In this document: positions 36,043 to 45,062 of the stretch, one piece after another
Layout of the letters: each line of letters opens with the position of its first letter
Numbering within the stretch: the first letter of the stretch is position 1
DNA from: Alloacidobacterium sp963823845
GTDB lineage: Bacteria; Acidobacteriota; Terriglobia; Terriglobales; Acidobacteriaceae
Assembly (NCBI GenBank): GCA_963823845.1
Contig: CAWGND010000008.1
Span: 1,302,001 to 1,366,000 of the forward strand
Direction of reading: 5' to 3'
DNA: 64,000 bases
Program-made: the position numbers and the translations under genes
The notes under the pieces: generated by a model
Seen by the model: only the letters and a program-made list of their open reading frames with translations
What the model was told of the DNA's origin: nothing
Database searches by the model: none

Positions 36043-37178
36043 CCATTCTCGCGCTTGAGTCTCCGATGCTCTGCCAGCATGCCCATGCTGTGCATCAGGT
36101 TCTGCAGCGTCACAATGCCGATGATTCTGCCCTCCTCGGTTACCGGAACGAGCGACATGCGGCCGCCAGCCATACGGCGAATCATGGAGCCGAGCGAGTC
36201 GTTGGGTTTCGCGACCTGGAAGCTGCGCGACATGACGGATTGCACGTAGCCATTGCCTTCATTGCGCAACGCTTCCAGAATTCCCTGCCGCGACACAATG
36301 CCGACCAGGCTGGCGCCGCGTACTACAGGGAATTCGTCCTGCAGGCTGTGGATGGCCTTGTAGAGCGCATCTTCGAGCGTGTCCGATGGCGCAAGAGTGG
36401 AAAAGTCGGTCAGCATTACATCGCGCATTGTGACCGTGTCGACGACGGACTGGAACATCAGGCCCTGGTCTTCGAGTTGGGCGCCGATAAAGATGAAAAA
36501 ACCGCCCATAATTAACCATGGGCTGAGGCTGGTGCCTAATCCGGAGTTGGGGATGAAGAGCAGCGCAATGCCGCCGAGCACACCGACCAGGCCGAGAATC
36601 TGGCCGAGTCCGGAAGCGGCGCGTGTGGCCTGCGCTGCGCCCTTGGTGCGGATGAAGCCTCCGCGCAGGATGCGACCGGCATCGAGCGGATACGCCGGGA
36701 TGAAATTCAGAATGCCGAGAATCACATTGAGCCAGACAGTGGAACGCATCAGGTGAGTCGGCGTGACCCACGGCTTGGCGAAGATGGCGACCTGCGGCGC
36801 GGCTCCAGCGATTAACGTGCCGACGGCGATGGCGAAGCCGAAGTTTGCCAGCGGCCCCACGATAGCCATTGTTGTCTGCACACTGCCTTCGCTGGCGCGC
36901 TCTGCGCTGTCGGGGTTTGCATAAGAGAACAGGCCGCCAATGGGCAGGAGCAGAATGCTGCGCAGCTGCACGCCGTGATATGCAGCCACGATTACACGCG
37001 CTACTTCCCGGACGACGACTGCGAGCAGCAGGATAAGCCAGAGCATGATTGCCCGCCATGACTGGACGTTGACGAGGTTTGTCGAGAGCAGGCAGAGGCC
37101 GAGCAGCAGCAGAAAAAAAGTGTGGATGCGCAAATCCACGCCCATCCAGCGACCCAGGGGAAATGACCAGCCGCGCAT
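36039..37178 (-). CDS. Site-2-protease-like (M50) CBS protein lacking HExxH histidines
   Basis: A 379-residue protein in the layout of a rhomboid-unrelated M50 intramembrane protease with two C-terminal CBS domains (about 245-370). The membrane core spans 15-210. At the HExxH position the sequence is REVAR (57-61), so both zinc-binding histidines are Arg while the Glu remains. The second motif is kept as NFIPAYPLDAGR with Asp166. This should abolish zinc binding, so a non-proteolytic role (regulated binding, with the CBS pair sensing adenosine nucleotides) is more likely. Coupled to rsmI. Confidence 0.85.
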   Translation of the reverse strand: MRGWSFPLGRWMGVDLRIHTFFLLLLGLCLLSTNLVNVQSWRAIMLWLILLLAVVVREVARVIVAAYHGVQLRSILLLPIGGLFSYANPDSAERASEGSVQTTMAIVGPLANFGFAIAVGTLIAGAAPQVAIFAKPWVTPTHLMRSTVWLNVILGILNFIPAYPLDAGRILRGGFIRTKGAAQATRAASGLGQILGLVGVLGGIALLFIPNSGLGTSLSPWLIMGGFFIFIGAQLEDQGLMFQSVVDTVTMRDVMLTDFSTLAPSDTLEDALYKAIHSLQDEFPVVRGASLVGIVSRQGILEALRNEGNGYVQSVMSRSFQVAKPNDSLGSMIRRMAGGRMSLVPVTEEGRIIGIVTLQNLMHSMGMLAEHRRLKRENG

Positions 37179-37291
37179 TTGCCGTTCGTCCTCGTTCCTT
37201 TAAAGCTGCTGTAGCAATTGTATGCTGGCGGGGATGGCGAACGCGGGTGCGGCACAAATCGTTTAGAAAGAGCTGCGATAGTATCGAAACG

Positions 37292-37855
37292 ATGCGCGTC
37301 ATCGCAGGAAAATTTCGCTCACGCACGTTGGTGACGCCGCATGGGTTCGATACCCGCCCAACAAGCGACCGGCTGCGCGAGACGCTTTTCAATGTGCTTG
37401 CGCCACGTATCGAAGGTGCTGCGTTTCTTGATCTGTACGCCGGGTCGGGCGCGAACGGGATCGAAGCACTGAGCCGCGGAGCAGAGCAAGTCGTGTTTGT
37501 CGAGAAGGCTGCGCCAGCGGTTGCCGCGATACGCGGGAATTTGCGTGCGCTGGGGATTCGGGAGGGCTGGCAGCTGGAAGCACGCGCCGCGGCTGCTTCA
37601 GTGAAGCGGCTCGTGGAACAGGAGCAACGCTTCGACATCGTATTTCTCGATCCTCCGTATAAAGCGGCAGGCGAATATACGCTGGTGCTCAGTCTGCTGG
37701 GAGGCGAGTGCATGTCGCTCCTCGCGGATGAATCGGTTGTCATCGCTGAGCATCATTGCAAACAGACTCTCGAGGATGAGTATGGAAACCTGCATCGTTA
37801 CCGCTTGCTGGAGCAAGGCGATGCGGCTTTGAGTTTTTATTCGATCAGCCGGTGA
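37292..37855 (+). CDS. rsmD: 16S rRNA (guanine966-N2)-methyltransferase
   Basis: A 187-residue methyltransferase. MRVIAGKFRSRTL is the typical first strand, followed by RPTSDRLRETLFNVL, the SAM loop DLYAGSGANGIEALSRG, and the catalytic motif DPPY in VFLDPPYKA. It modifies G966 of 16S rRNA during 30S assembly. The ATG at 37292 gives the family start; the frame is open to 37079 but would run into the divergent neighbour. The stop overlaps the convergent next gene by 11 bases. Confidence 0.94.
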   Translation: MRVIAGKFRSRTLVTPHGFDTRPTSDRLRETLFNVLAPRIEGAAFLDLYAGSGANGIEALSRGAEQVVFVEKAAPAVAAIRGNLRALGIREGWQLEARAAAASVKRLVEQEQRFDIVFLDPPYKAAGEYTLVLSLLGGECMSLLADESVVIAEHHCKQTLEDEYGNLHRYRLLEQGDAALSFYSISR

Positions 37856-38429
37856 CGCTGCGGGTGTGTTCGCCGGTTTTCAAGTCGATGGCGAAGGCCG
37901 AGTCTCTGTCGGTCATCAAGTCCCATCCAAGACCACAGAGCGTGTCTCCAACGATGTCGGTGATCTCGATGCCTTCCCATGAAAGTCGCGCTGACTGCCA
38001 CGCCTGGCCGTCGCGCCCCCAGGCGATGATGGAATGGTGGCCGATGAAGAGTAACAGTTGCTGTTCCGGCAGAGCGCGCACGTTCAGGACAGGCCGATAC
38101 GGAATCATGCTCCGTTGCTGTGGTTGGAGCGTGTGGATGAGATAGGCATAGCCACCCGATACGGCGCATAGCCAGTCGGGATCGGGGCAGCTCCAGACGC
38201 CCGTGGGCGCCGTTGGATCGGCGAAGCCGAGAGCGCAGGTTGCGAGGAATGCATCTCCCTCGGCGGGTTTCACCAGAAGCTCCAATGCGCCTTGTTCCAC
38301 TTCTTCTGCCTGCTGGGGATAGACGAATTGGCGCGCTGGGGCGATCAGCGGGCGTTTATCGAGCACGTCTACGGTCCAGTTGTGCACAAAGGTGAGATCG
38401 AGGATTGGCTTGATCGTCTGGCTTGCCAT
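37845..38429 (-). CDS. Protein of unknown function
   Basis: A 194-residue protein that I do not recognise. No signal peptide. It has several short beta-like blocks typical of WD/propeller-like repeats (LLLFIGHHSIIAWG, WQSARLSWEGIEITDIVGD, CGLGWDLMTDRDSAFAIDL) with Trp and Asp/Gly spacing. A partial propeller or immunoglobulin-like sheet is possible. It begins one base after the phosphatase stop on the same strand, so the pair may be cotranscribed. Confidence 0.65.
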   Translation of the reverse strand: MASQTIKPILDLTFVHNWTVDVLDKRPLIAPARQFVYPQQAEEVEQGALELLVKPAEGDAFLATCALGFADPTAPTGVWSCPDPDWLCAVSGGYAYLIHTLQPQQRSMIPYRPVLNVRALPEQQLLLFIGHHSIIAWGRDGQAWQSARLSWEGIEITDIVGDTLCGLGWDLMTDRDSAFAIDLKTGEHTRSVTG

Positions 38430-38430
38430 G

Positions 38431-38925
38431 TCAACTCTGAGAGCATGGGGCGAAGTGAAGGATCCAGCGGCGCTGGGCCTGTGTATCCGGGACAGGGCAG
38501 CCGCGGGCTTCTTCGATCAGACGGAGGGCATCGGCGGTCTTCCAGCCTAAGTCAATCAGCACGGAAGCTGTAACTACCGTGGAGCGCCCGATGGAGCCGC
38601 GGCAGTGTGCTCCAATATGTTTTCCAGCGCGGAGTGACTCAGCGAGATAGGAAACCAGTTTGCAAAACAACTGCCTGTTCTCAGGAGTGGTGCGGTCAGT
38701 GATCGGGAATGCTATGAATTCCAGGCCTGCCTTTTGCGCAAGCTCACTCTCTCTCCCTAACCCCAGATCGATGGCCTCATCTGGTTGCAGTAAAGAAACG
38801 AGAATGTCGATGCCGGAGGATTTGATTGACAGCAGGTCGTCGTAGAGACAGTCTTCACCGCGCGGCCGCGCAACAATCGCGAGTAGCGGCTTTTGTCTAT
38901 GCTGGATCCAATAAACATTCTCCAT
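38431..38925 (-). CDS. Dual-specificity protein phosphatase-like protein
   Basis: A 164-residue protein with a Cys-based phosphatase P-loop: HCRGSIGRS, i.e. Cys108 to Arg114 (CX5R). The likely general acid is Asp77 in PITDRTTP. The length fits one small DSP domain. The start at 38925 avoids overlap with gltX, although the frame is open to 38973. Located between gltX and a hypothetical gene on the same strand. The target protein or phosphate ester cannot be told. Confidence 0.85.
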   Translation of the reverse strand: MENVYWIQHRQKPLLAIVARPRGEDCLYDDLLSIKSSGIDILVSLLQPDEAIDLGLGRESELAQKAGLEFIAFPITDRTTPENRQLFCKLVSYLAESLRAGKHIGAHCRGSIGRSTVVTASVLIDLGWKTADALRLIEEARGCPVPDTQAQRRWILHFAPCSQS

Positions 38926-38929
38926 ATAC

Positions 38930-40432
38930 CTACGCGACAAACTGCTCGACCCGCTCGCGTACGCTGGGGACATTTACAGGAAGCGGCACGCTGCTCCCTT
39001 CTTCGAGAATGGGAATCAGCTTGTCGAACTCCGGGCCGGAGTGCGCTCCAGTAAGTGCGATGCGCACGGGATGAAACAACTCTTTGCCCTTGGCTCCCGT
39101 TTCAGACTTGATCTCGTTCATCCACGTCTTAAACTGCTCTGGTGTGACTGCTGCCTGATGCGCGCGAACGCGCTGTGCAAAGGCGGAAAGAACCTTCTGC
39201 GTGGTTTCTGATTGTAGAATGGCCGCGTTCTCGGTGTTGGTCTTTGCCGCGGATGCGTCGAAGCTGAAAACGGAGTGCGCCTTCTCCGGTAACTGCTTCA
39301 GGCGGTCGACGGAGGGCAGAAAGAGCGCGATCAATTTTCCGAACCACTGTACTGTTTCCTGATCAGCAGCGGAACGCGCCGGCAATAGGCCTGCTCTTTC
39401 GAAGTAAGGCCACGCGAGGTCGAGAATCCTCGCCGTGTCAGCCTGTTTGAGGTAATGCCGGTTGAGCCAGTGCAGCTTATCGAAATCGAAGACCGCTGGC
39501 GATGCCGTCACGCGCTCCAGTTCGAATTCGGCAATCAGTTCGTGCGGTGTGAATGTCTCGGTCGTACCGTCTTTTGCGCCCCAGCCTAGCAGGGCGAGGT
39601 AATTGACCAGCGCCTCGGGCAGAATGCCCATCTCGCGGAAGCTGGCTATCGAAGTTGCTCCGTGACGCTTGGAAAGCCGCTCGCGATCCCTGCCGAGGAT
39701 CGTCGACAGATGCGCGAACTGCGGGACGGGCCAGCCGAAGGCTTCGTAAATTGCGACCTGCTTGGGTGTGTTCGAGATGTGATCATCGCCGCGGATGACG
39801 TGCGTGATCTCCATGAGCGCGTCATCGACTGTGACGACGTAGTTGTAGACGGGCACGCCGCTTGACCGCACCAGGATTGGATCGCTGACGGCTTCGTTTG
39901 AAAACTCGACATCGCCGCGTACGATGTCATGGAAGTGCAGCGAGCGGTCGGGAATCCGCAGGCGCACGGCAGATGGCTCACCTGCTGCGGCGCGCGCATC
40001 GGAATCGGTTTTTGAAATCGCACGGCATTTGCCGGAGTAGACCTGCGGGCGATGCTCGGCTACAGCCTTCTGGCGTTCAGCCTCAAGCTCTTCAAACGTG
40101 CAGAAGCAGCGGTAGGCTTTGCCCTCGTGCAGCAGGCGTTCCGTGTGCTCGCGGTAAATGGCGAGCCGCTCCGACTGCCGATAGGGCGCATGCGGGCCGC
40201 CAACCGTCGGGCCCTCATCCCAGTCGAGGCCGAGCCAGTGCAGATCTTCGATGAGCTGTGTCTCGTGCTCGTCCTTGCTGCGCTCAACGTCTGTATCTTC
40301 AATGCGAAGAATGTATTTTCCGCCGGCGTGGCGGGCCACCAGCCAGTTATAAAGCGCCGTCCGGGCATTGCCTACATGCAGCAGCCCCGTCGGCGAAGGC
40401 GCGAAGCGAACGCGCGTCTTGTTCATGTGCAT
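38930..40432 (-). CDS. gltX: Glutamyl-tRNA synthetase
   Basis: A 500-residue class Ic synthetase. The HIGH motif appears as HVGNART and the KMSKS motif as RLSKRH. The N-terminal catalytic core (1-330) and the C-terminal anticodon-binding helical domain are both present. Start Met at 40432 or the Met two codons later; both give the normal VRFAPSPTG opening. It charges tRNA-Glu and might also charge tRNA-Gln, if a gatCAB system exists elsewhere. Upstream on the same strand is the small tyrosine-phosphatase-like gene. Confidence 0.96.
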   Translation of the reverse strand: MHMNKTRVRFAPSPTGLLHVGNARTALYNWLVARHAGGKYILRIEDTDVERSKDEHETQLIEDLHWLGLDWDEGPTVGGPHAPYRQSERLAIYREHTERLLHEGKAYRCFCTFEELEAERQKAVAEHRPQVYSGKCRAISKTDSDARAAAGEPSAVRLRIPDRSLHFHDIVRGDVEFSNEAVSDPILVRSSGVPVYNYVVTVDDALMEITHVIRGDDHISNTPKQVAIYEAFGWPVPQFAHLSTILGRDRERLSKRHGATSIASFREMGILPEALVNYLALLGWGAKDGTTETFTPHELIAEFELERVTASPAVFDFDKLHWLNRHYLKQADTARILDLAWPYFERAGLLPARSAADQETVQWFGKLIALFLPSVDRLKQLPEKAHSVFSFDASAAKTNTENAAILQSETTQKVLSAFAQRVRAHQAAVTPEQFKTWMNEIKSETGAKGKELFHPVRIALTGAHSGPEFDKLIPILEEGSSVPLPVNVPSVRERVEQFVA

Positions 40433-40461
40433 ACATTCAAAATGCTAACAACAAATGCTCT

Positions 40462-40791
40462 TCACCGTTCTGGCCTGATATAGCGAGATACCTTTACCTT
40501 CAGCACTCGCACCAACTCCGGATCCATATAGCGATACTGATCAGGTATGCCAAGAACCATGAGCCTTTTCTTCTTGAGGATTGGACTGAACCGCTCATTC
40601 AGCTTCCGGCGATGAATGTTCTCCATGACGAAGTTGATGTCGGGCCCACGCCAGCAAATCCGGTGAGATTGGGTTGCCGGCATCAGAACTTGTTCCCGCA
40701 GACATAGCTTCAAGTCCGTCCAGCGCAGAAAAACTGCTTCTGCCGTGGCACTCCGAAGGCGGTTTCCGCTGCAAACAAAGAGTAGTTTCAT
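40462..40791 (-). pseudogene. LMW tyrosine-phosphatase-like gene with two compensating frameshifts
   Basis: The N-terminus MKLLFVCSGNRLRS has the LMW-phosphatase P-loop (Cys7 to Arg13). From about 40713 the family-like segment continues in another frame (LEAMSAGT, then GNPISPDLLAWA), and near 40640 it returns to the first frame at INFVMENIHRRKLNERF and on to the stop. The open frame of 109 residues therefore includes about 25 residues of out-of-frame sequence. Either two sequence errors or a decayed gene. The normal members are small protein phosphatases or related carboxyl-binding proteins. Confidence 0.7.
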
Positions 40792-40807
40792 CCAATTTAA
40801 TTTTAGG

Positions 40808-41935
40808 CTAGCGGAAATGCTCCCAGCCGCCTGCGTCGAGCGGCGTGCGTCTGCCGTCTGAGCCGGTCATTTCGATGAGCGGTTTTCCCTTGCGATCTGC
40901 TTTCACACGTCCGATGGCCTGTACCGGCACACCAGCGATCTTCGCCGATATTTTCGTTTGCTGAGATGCGGTGAAAAGGAGTTCATAATCCTCGCCTCCG
41001 TGGAGTGCCAGGTGCAGCGCGGACGGGATCCAGCCATCTTTCTCCGCTTTCTTGGCCAGTGCGTGGACAGGGATGGCTGCCGCGTCGACAGTTGCGGATA
41101 AGCCGGACTCTTCGCACAGGTGCGCGAGATCGGTTGAGAGGCCATCGCTTACGTCAATCGATGCCGTTGCTGCGTGCAGCGCCAGAAGCCTTGCTCCGAC
41201 CGCCAGGCGCGGCTCGGGATAGAGATGCGGGTGCGCCGGGGCGGATTTCGCTAGTTTGCAGAAGGCCTGCGGGTTTCGTCCCAGCGCTAGAAGTTCGGCC
41301 TCCGCGCCGCCCAGGGCGCCAGTGACGTAAAGGACGTCTCCTGCGTTGGCGCTGGAGCGCAGAAGGGCGCGACTTCTGGGCACTGATCCCACGAGGACGA
41401 TATCCGCCGCCACCATGCCCGTCTGTTTGCAGCCTGCTTCATCGAAAAGGGGTGACTGCGCCGTGTCGCCGCCAGCGAGCGGAACACGATGCTGATCGGC
41501 CAGCGCCAGGAGCCCGTTCAAGAAGCGGTCCAGCCAGCTTAATCCCCGGTCCGCGACGGTCAGCTCCGCCGGGACAGCGAGTGAAAGGAATGCAGCGACC
41601 GGTTGCGCGCCCATTGCGGCGAGATCGCTCAGTCCGCGCGCTAAACACCGATGGCCGGCGGATTCGGGAGTGTGCCAGTCGCGCCGAAAATGGACCTGCT
41701 CCAAGGACAAATCCGTGGTAACAACGACTTCGCTGCCTACTGGAGGCCGCAAGATTGCGCAATCATCGCCGATGCCAAGCCGTACAGAGGCGCTGTGGGC
41801 CACAGGGCGTGCGCGAATGGCGGCAACCAAAGCCCGCTCTCCTGCAGACAACCGGGATTTTCGCCTGCCGGACACGGTGTCCAGCATACCGCCGCTGTCA
41901 CGATCTGGCATGCCGTGCACAATAATTTGTTTCAC
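40808..41935 (-). CDS. thiL: Thiamine-monophosphate kinase
   Basis: A PurM-like kinase making thiamine diphosphate from thiamine monophosphate and ATP. LGIGDDCAILRP at about 53-64 holds the acidic metal ligands, with VVVTTDLSLEQVHFRRDW, LARGLSDLAAMGA and SIDVSDGLSTDLAHL as further ThiL blocks. GGEDYELLFTA is the C-terminal hallmark. Start uncertain: the GTG at 41935 precedes about 15 unneeded residues before the family begins. It lies 16 bases upstream of the small phosphatase-like gene on the same strand. Confidence 0.93.
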   Translation of the reverse strand: MKQIIVHGMPDRDSGGMLDTVSGRRKSRLSAGERALVAAIRARPVAHSASVRLGIGDDCAILRPPVGSEVVVTTDLSLEQVHFRRDWHTPESAGHRCLARGLSDLAAMGAQPVAAFLSLAVPAELTVADRGLSWLDRFLNGLLALADQHRVPLAGGDTAQSPLFDEAGCKQTGMVAADIVLVGSVPRSRALLRSSANAGDVLYVTGALGGAEAELLALGRNPQAFCKLAKSAPAHPHLYPEPRLAVGARLLALHAATASIDVSDGLSTDLAHLCEESGLSATVDAAAIPVHALAKKAEKDGWIPSALHLALHGGEDYELLFTASQQTKISAKIAGVPVQAIGRVKADRKGKPLIEMTGSDGRRTPLDAGGWEHFR

Positions 41936-42137
41936 CCGGCCGACAGAGCGAAACTGTTACCTTTGGCACACACGTTTGGAGGCATTGAGGCAACTTTGGT
42001 TGACCCATAGTCGTCAACCTGATAGGGTCTTCAGAGAATACCCGAAAACCAGTTCCAGTGACGTTCACAGATTCGTCGCGCGCGTTGCCGCAAGCGGATG
42101 GTTTTCAGTGAGATAAGCTTCCTCAGGCGAGAAGATT

Positions 42138-43109
42138 TTGCGTAAACGCTTCTATATTATTTTTGTTGCTCGCGAAGAAGATGGGCGACTCCGGAAGATT
42201 CCGGTTCCTCTGCATTATGCCTATATCTTTGTGGCGGCGGCGATTGTAGGTGCTTTTACGATCACCGGCATGGCCGGCTCCTATTCACGCATGCTGTTGA
42301 AGACGGCAAGCTTCAATCAGGTCCGCTCACAGCGCGAAGCCCTTCGCAAAGATTACGCGCAGCTGGAGCAGGTGGCTCACGAAAAGGAAGTGCAGGCTGC
42401 CTCTCTGGGCTCGTTGGCAAATGAAGTCAGTGCTCTTTATGGTTTGCGCCAGAATAAGCTGACTGCAGCGAAGTCAACAGCGACGGCCGCCGCTCCGGTA
42501 CTCACTGACAGTTCGGACAGCTTCAGCCAACAAGCCTATTCGCAATCGCTCGATCAGCTTGATGCCTTGCGCCGCACCGCCTTGTCTGGCCAGGTTTACC
42601 AGCCATTCGGTCTCAACACGCGTCATCCCTTCGGCAGCCTGGACGATACCCTCAACCTCGCGAATGCGCCTTCGTTGTGGCCTGTGGTAGGTCCGGTGAC
42701 GAGTTCGTTTGGCGAGCGCGAAGATCCGTTCAACGGTGAGGGCGCCTTCCACGCCGGGGTCGATATTTCCTCTTCGGTCGGCGAGGCTGTTCGTGCAACG
42801 GCGGACGGCACGGTCGAAATGGCGGATCGCGCTTCTGGTTATGGACGCGAGATAGTCATTGATCATGGTTACGGCGTCAAGACTCTTTATGGACATCTCT
42901 CCGGCTTTGCCGTGATAGAAGGCCAGCAGGTGACACGCGGGCAGGTGATTGGATATGTCGGCACGAGTGGCCGCAGTACAGGTCCGCATCTGCATTACGA
43001 GGTTCGCATCCGCAATACACCCGTGAATCCGCACAAGTATCTGCGTGAGACGATGCAGCAGCTTGCCAGTACAGGCAGTCCAACAGCGGCCGGTGGCGGC
43101 GCAAACTAA
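42138..43109 (+). CDS. M23 family cell-wall metallopeptidase
   Basis: A 323-residue membrane-anchored peptidase. One helix at about 29-48 is followed by a coiled coil (about 65-105), a linker, and the LytM domain at 205-305. Zinc ligands: His and Asp in FHAGVDI, then the HLHYE end motif (HxH), with GTSGRSTGPHLHYEV just before. Such proteins cut peptidoglycan cross-links or, when inactive, activate amidases. Here the ligands are complete. TTG start. The terminator at 43130 follows. Confidence 0.9.
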   Translation: MRKRFYIIFVAREEDGRLRKIPVPLHYAYIFVAAAIVGAFTITGMAGSYSRMLLKTASFNQVRSQREALRKDYAQLEQVAHEKEVQAASLGSLANEVSALYGLRQNKLTAAKSTATAAAPVLTDSSDSFSQQAYSQSLDQLDALRRTALSGQVYQPFGLNTRHPFGSLDDTLNLANAPSLWPVVGPVTSSFGEREDPFNGEGAFHAGVDISSSVGEAVRATADGTVEMADRASGYGREIVIDHGYGVKTLYGHLSGFAVIEGQQVTRGQVIGYVGTSGRSTGPHLHYEVRIRNTPVNPHKYLRETMQQLASTGSPTAAGGGAN

Positions 43110-43129
43110 GACAGAATCCAAACGAGATA

Positions 43130-43158
43130 AAAGGCCGCCGATCTGGCGGCCTTTATTA
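43130..43158 (+). terminator. Rho-independent terminator of the M23 gene
   Basis: AAAGGCCGCC, loop GATCT, GGCGGCCTTT, then ATTATT. A strong ten-pair stem 21 bases after the stop codon; the left A-run could also serve the convergent cupin gene. Confidence 0.88.
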
Positions 43159-43184
43159 TTGGCGTGCGAAGTCGATGAGGATGC

Positions 43185-43562
43185 CTAATTGCCTGTCGGG
43201 ATGATTCCCGCATTTTCGACCATCAGAATCACAGTTCGTTTCGGAGCGCGCGTGCGGTGCACAACTCCCTTTGGAACCACGAATGCCTGTCTTGGCAGAA
43301 GACTGATCGCGCGATATTCCAGGTGGATGAATAATTCGCCTTCGACGACGTAGAAGAACTCATCATCGTTGTCATGCTTGTGCCAGTGGTATTCGCCCTC
43401 GATGACGCCGAGGCGGACGACGGAGTCGTTCACCTGGCAGAGAGTCTGATTGAACCATTTGTAGGTGCAGGTGCTTGAAAGAGCCTTTTCGTCGATCAAC
43501 TCGAGAGGCTCGTGGAGAATGTTGAGCCGGGTTTCGTAGGGAAAGTCTTCAGCCGTGGACAC
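43185..43562 (-). CDS. Cupin domain protein
   Basis: A 125-residue single cupin. Motif 1 reads YHWHKHDNDDEFFYVVEGE, holding the His-His-Glu metal ligands; motif 2 ends with PKGVVHRTRAP and its His. GGGAGGAGC lies just upstream of the GTG at 43562, which I take as start; the frame is open to 43616. Cupins of this size are isomerases, dioxygenases or sensor proteins; substrate unknown. Confidence 0.85.
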   Translation of the reverse strand: MSTAEDFPYETRLNILHEPLELIDEKALSSTCTYKWFNQTLCQVNDSVVRLGVIEGEYHWHKHDNDDEFFYVVEGELFIHLEYRAISLLPRQAFVVPKGVVHRTRAPKRTVILMVENAGIIPTGN

Positions 43563-43633
43563 GATGTGCTCCTCCCTTCCTATTTTGCTGCGGCGCAGGA
43601 TGGAAGGGAAGAGCACGGGAGAAAGCCTACAAA

Positions 43634-44959
43634 TTATCTGCCGGTATAGGTGATGTGCCAGATTGATCCCGATCCGTCGTCGGTGACGAAGAGTGATCCA
43701 TCGTCGCCGATGGTCACGCCTACCGGGCGTCCCCAGACGTGGCCGTCAGCTGTGGTGAAGCCGGTCAGGAAGTCTTCATACTCGCCTGTGGCCTTGCCAT
43801 CTTGCATGGGCACACGGATGACTTCGTACCCGGCACGGTTTGCCTTGTTCCAGGAGCCGTGTTCGGCGGCGAAGGCATCGCCCTTGTACTGAGCGGGGAA
43901 TTGCGAGCCTTCGTAGAAGTTCATCTCAAGCGAGGCGAAGTGCGGTTGCAGCAAAACGTCCGGCGTAGTGACTTTCGCCTTCAGTTCCGGATGCGTGCCT
44001 TGCAGACGAGGGTCCTGGTGCGGGCCCATATACCACCAGGGCCAGCCGTAAAAGCCATCTTCCTCAATGTGGGTGATGTAGTCAGGCACAAGGTTGTCGC
44101 CGAGCATGTCGCGCTCGTTGGTTGAGCACCATAGCTGTCCAGTGATGGGATTGATGGCTTCGCCTACGCAATTACGAATGCCATAGGCGTAGACCTTGAT
44201 GAACTTACCTTCGGGAGTAAATTCAAGCACGTCGGCGCGGTGGAACTCTTCCGGATGCGTATCGGGATCATCGACGTTTGAGTGCGACCCGACGGAGACG
44301 AACATCTTCGTGCCGTCCTGCGAGAAGACGATGTCACGGGTCCAGTGGCCGCCTCCACGTAATAGGCCGCCGCCCGGCAGGTCAGTGAGTTTTTCAGCGG
44401 GTCCACGGGCTTTCATATCGCCATTCTGATAGGGAAAGCGCACGACGGAGTCTGTGTTGCCGATGTATACCCACTTCGGATTCGGTCCGGATGGATAGAA
44501 TGCGATGCCGAAGGGCTGGCTTAGTCCGTCGGCAAACTTTTCCATGTGCTTTGGTTTGCCGTGCGCATCTATTCCGCGAAAGACCAGAATTTCGTTGCTG
44601 GAACTCATAGCTACGAAAAGGTCGCCATTGGGGGCAGTCCGAATAAGCCGGGGCTTGACCAGCCCGTCAGCATATAGTGTTACCTTGAAGCCGGCCGGGG
44701 CCTGGGGCCATGACGTGTCGGGACGCGGGACCATCTGTGCGCCGTTGTCGACCCCCTTCGTGGCATAAGGTTCCGGGAGGTCGGCAGTCGTTATTTTGCG
44801 GCGGATGCCTGGTTTCTCCTTGGTGTAATCAGTGTAAGCCGCCTTTCCCGAGATAACAGGGGCCGATGGTGGGCCATCAGCGTGCAAAGAGGGGACGGAC
44901 AGCGCAATTGCAGCATACGTTGCGGCAACGGCGGCAACGCTCAGGGAGTATCTCCTCAT
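43634..44959 (-). CDS. PQQ-dependent sorbosone/sugar dehydrogenase-type protein
   Basis: A 441-residue exported protein (Sec signal 1-27). The body is a six-bladed beta-propeller of the soluble glucose/sorbosone dehydrogenase family: FKVTLYADGLVKPRLIRTAPNGDLFVA is the first blade, SVGSHSNVDDPDTHPEEFHRADVLEF the central one with the usual His/Asp set, and YGIRNCVGEAINPITGQLW the next. VGVTIGDDGSLFVTDDGSGSIWHI closes the ring. The family oxidises sugars or aldehydes with PQQ; the binding residues are not certain, so a function outside catalysis is possible. Confidence 0.88.
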   Translation of the reverse strand: MRRYSLSVAAVAATYAAIALSVPSLHADGPPSAPVISGKAAYTDYTKEKPGIRRKITTADLPEPYATKGVDNGAQMVPRPDTSWPQAPAGFKVTLYADGLVKPRLIRTAPNGDLFVAMSSSNEILVFRGIDAHGKPKHMEKFADGLSQPFGIAFYPSGPNPKWVYIGNTDSVVRFPYQNGDMKARGPAEKLTDLPGGGLLRGGGHWTRDIVFSQDGTKMFVSVGSHSNVDDPDTHPEEFHRADVLEFTPEGKFIKVYAYGIRNCVGEAINPITGQLWCSTNERDMLGDNLVPDYITHIEEDGFYGWPWWYMGPHQDPRLQGTHPELKAKVTTPDVLLQPHFASLEMNFYEGSQFPAQYKGDAFAAEHGSWNKANRAGYEVIRVPMQDGKATGEYEDFLTGFTTADGHVWGRPVGVTIGDDGSLFVTDDGSGSIWHITYTGR

Positions 44960-45062
44960 ACCTTCCAGTCCTCCAAGGATGTTTTGCGGTTCCGGCAGGG
45001 GTGCCTGCGGATCAGAGTGGTCTAACCACTAAGATGCCGCTCGAACGTGTCGTCGTCGCAAA

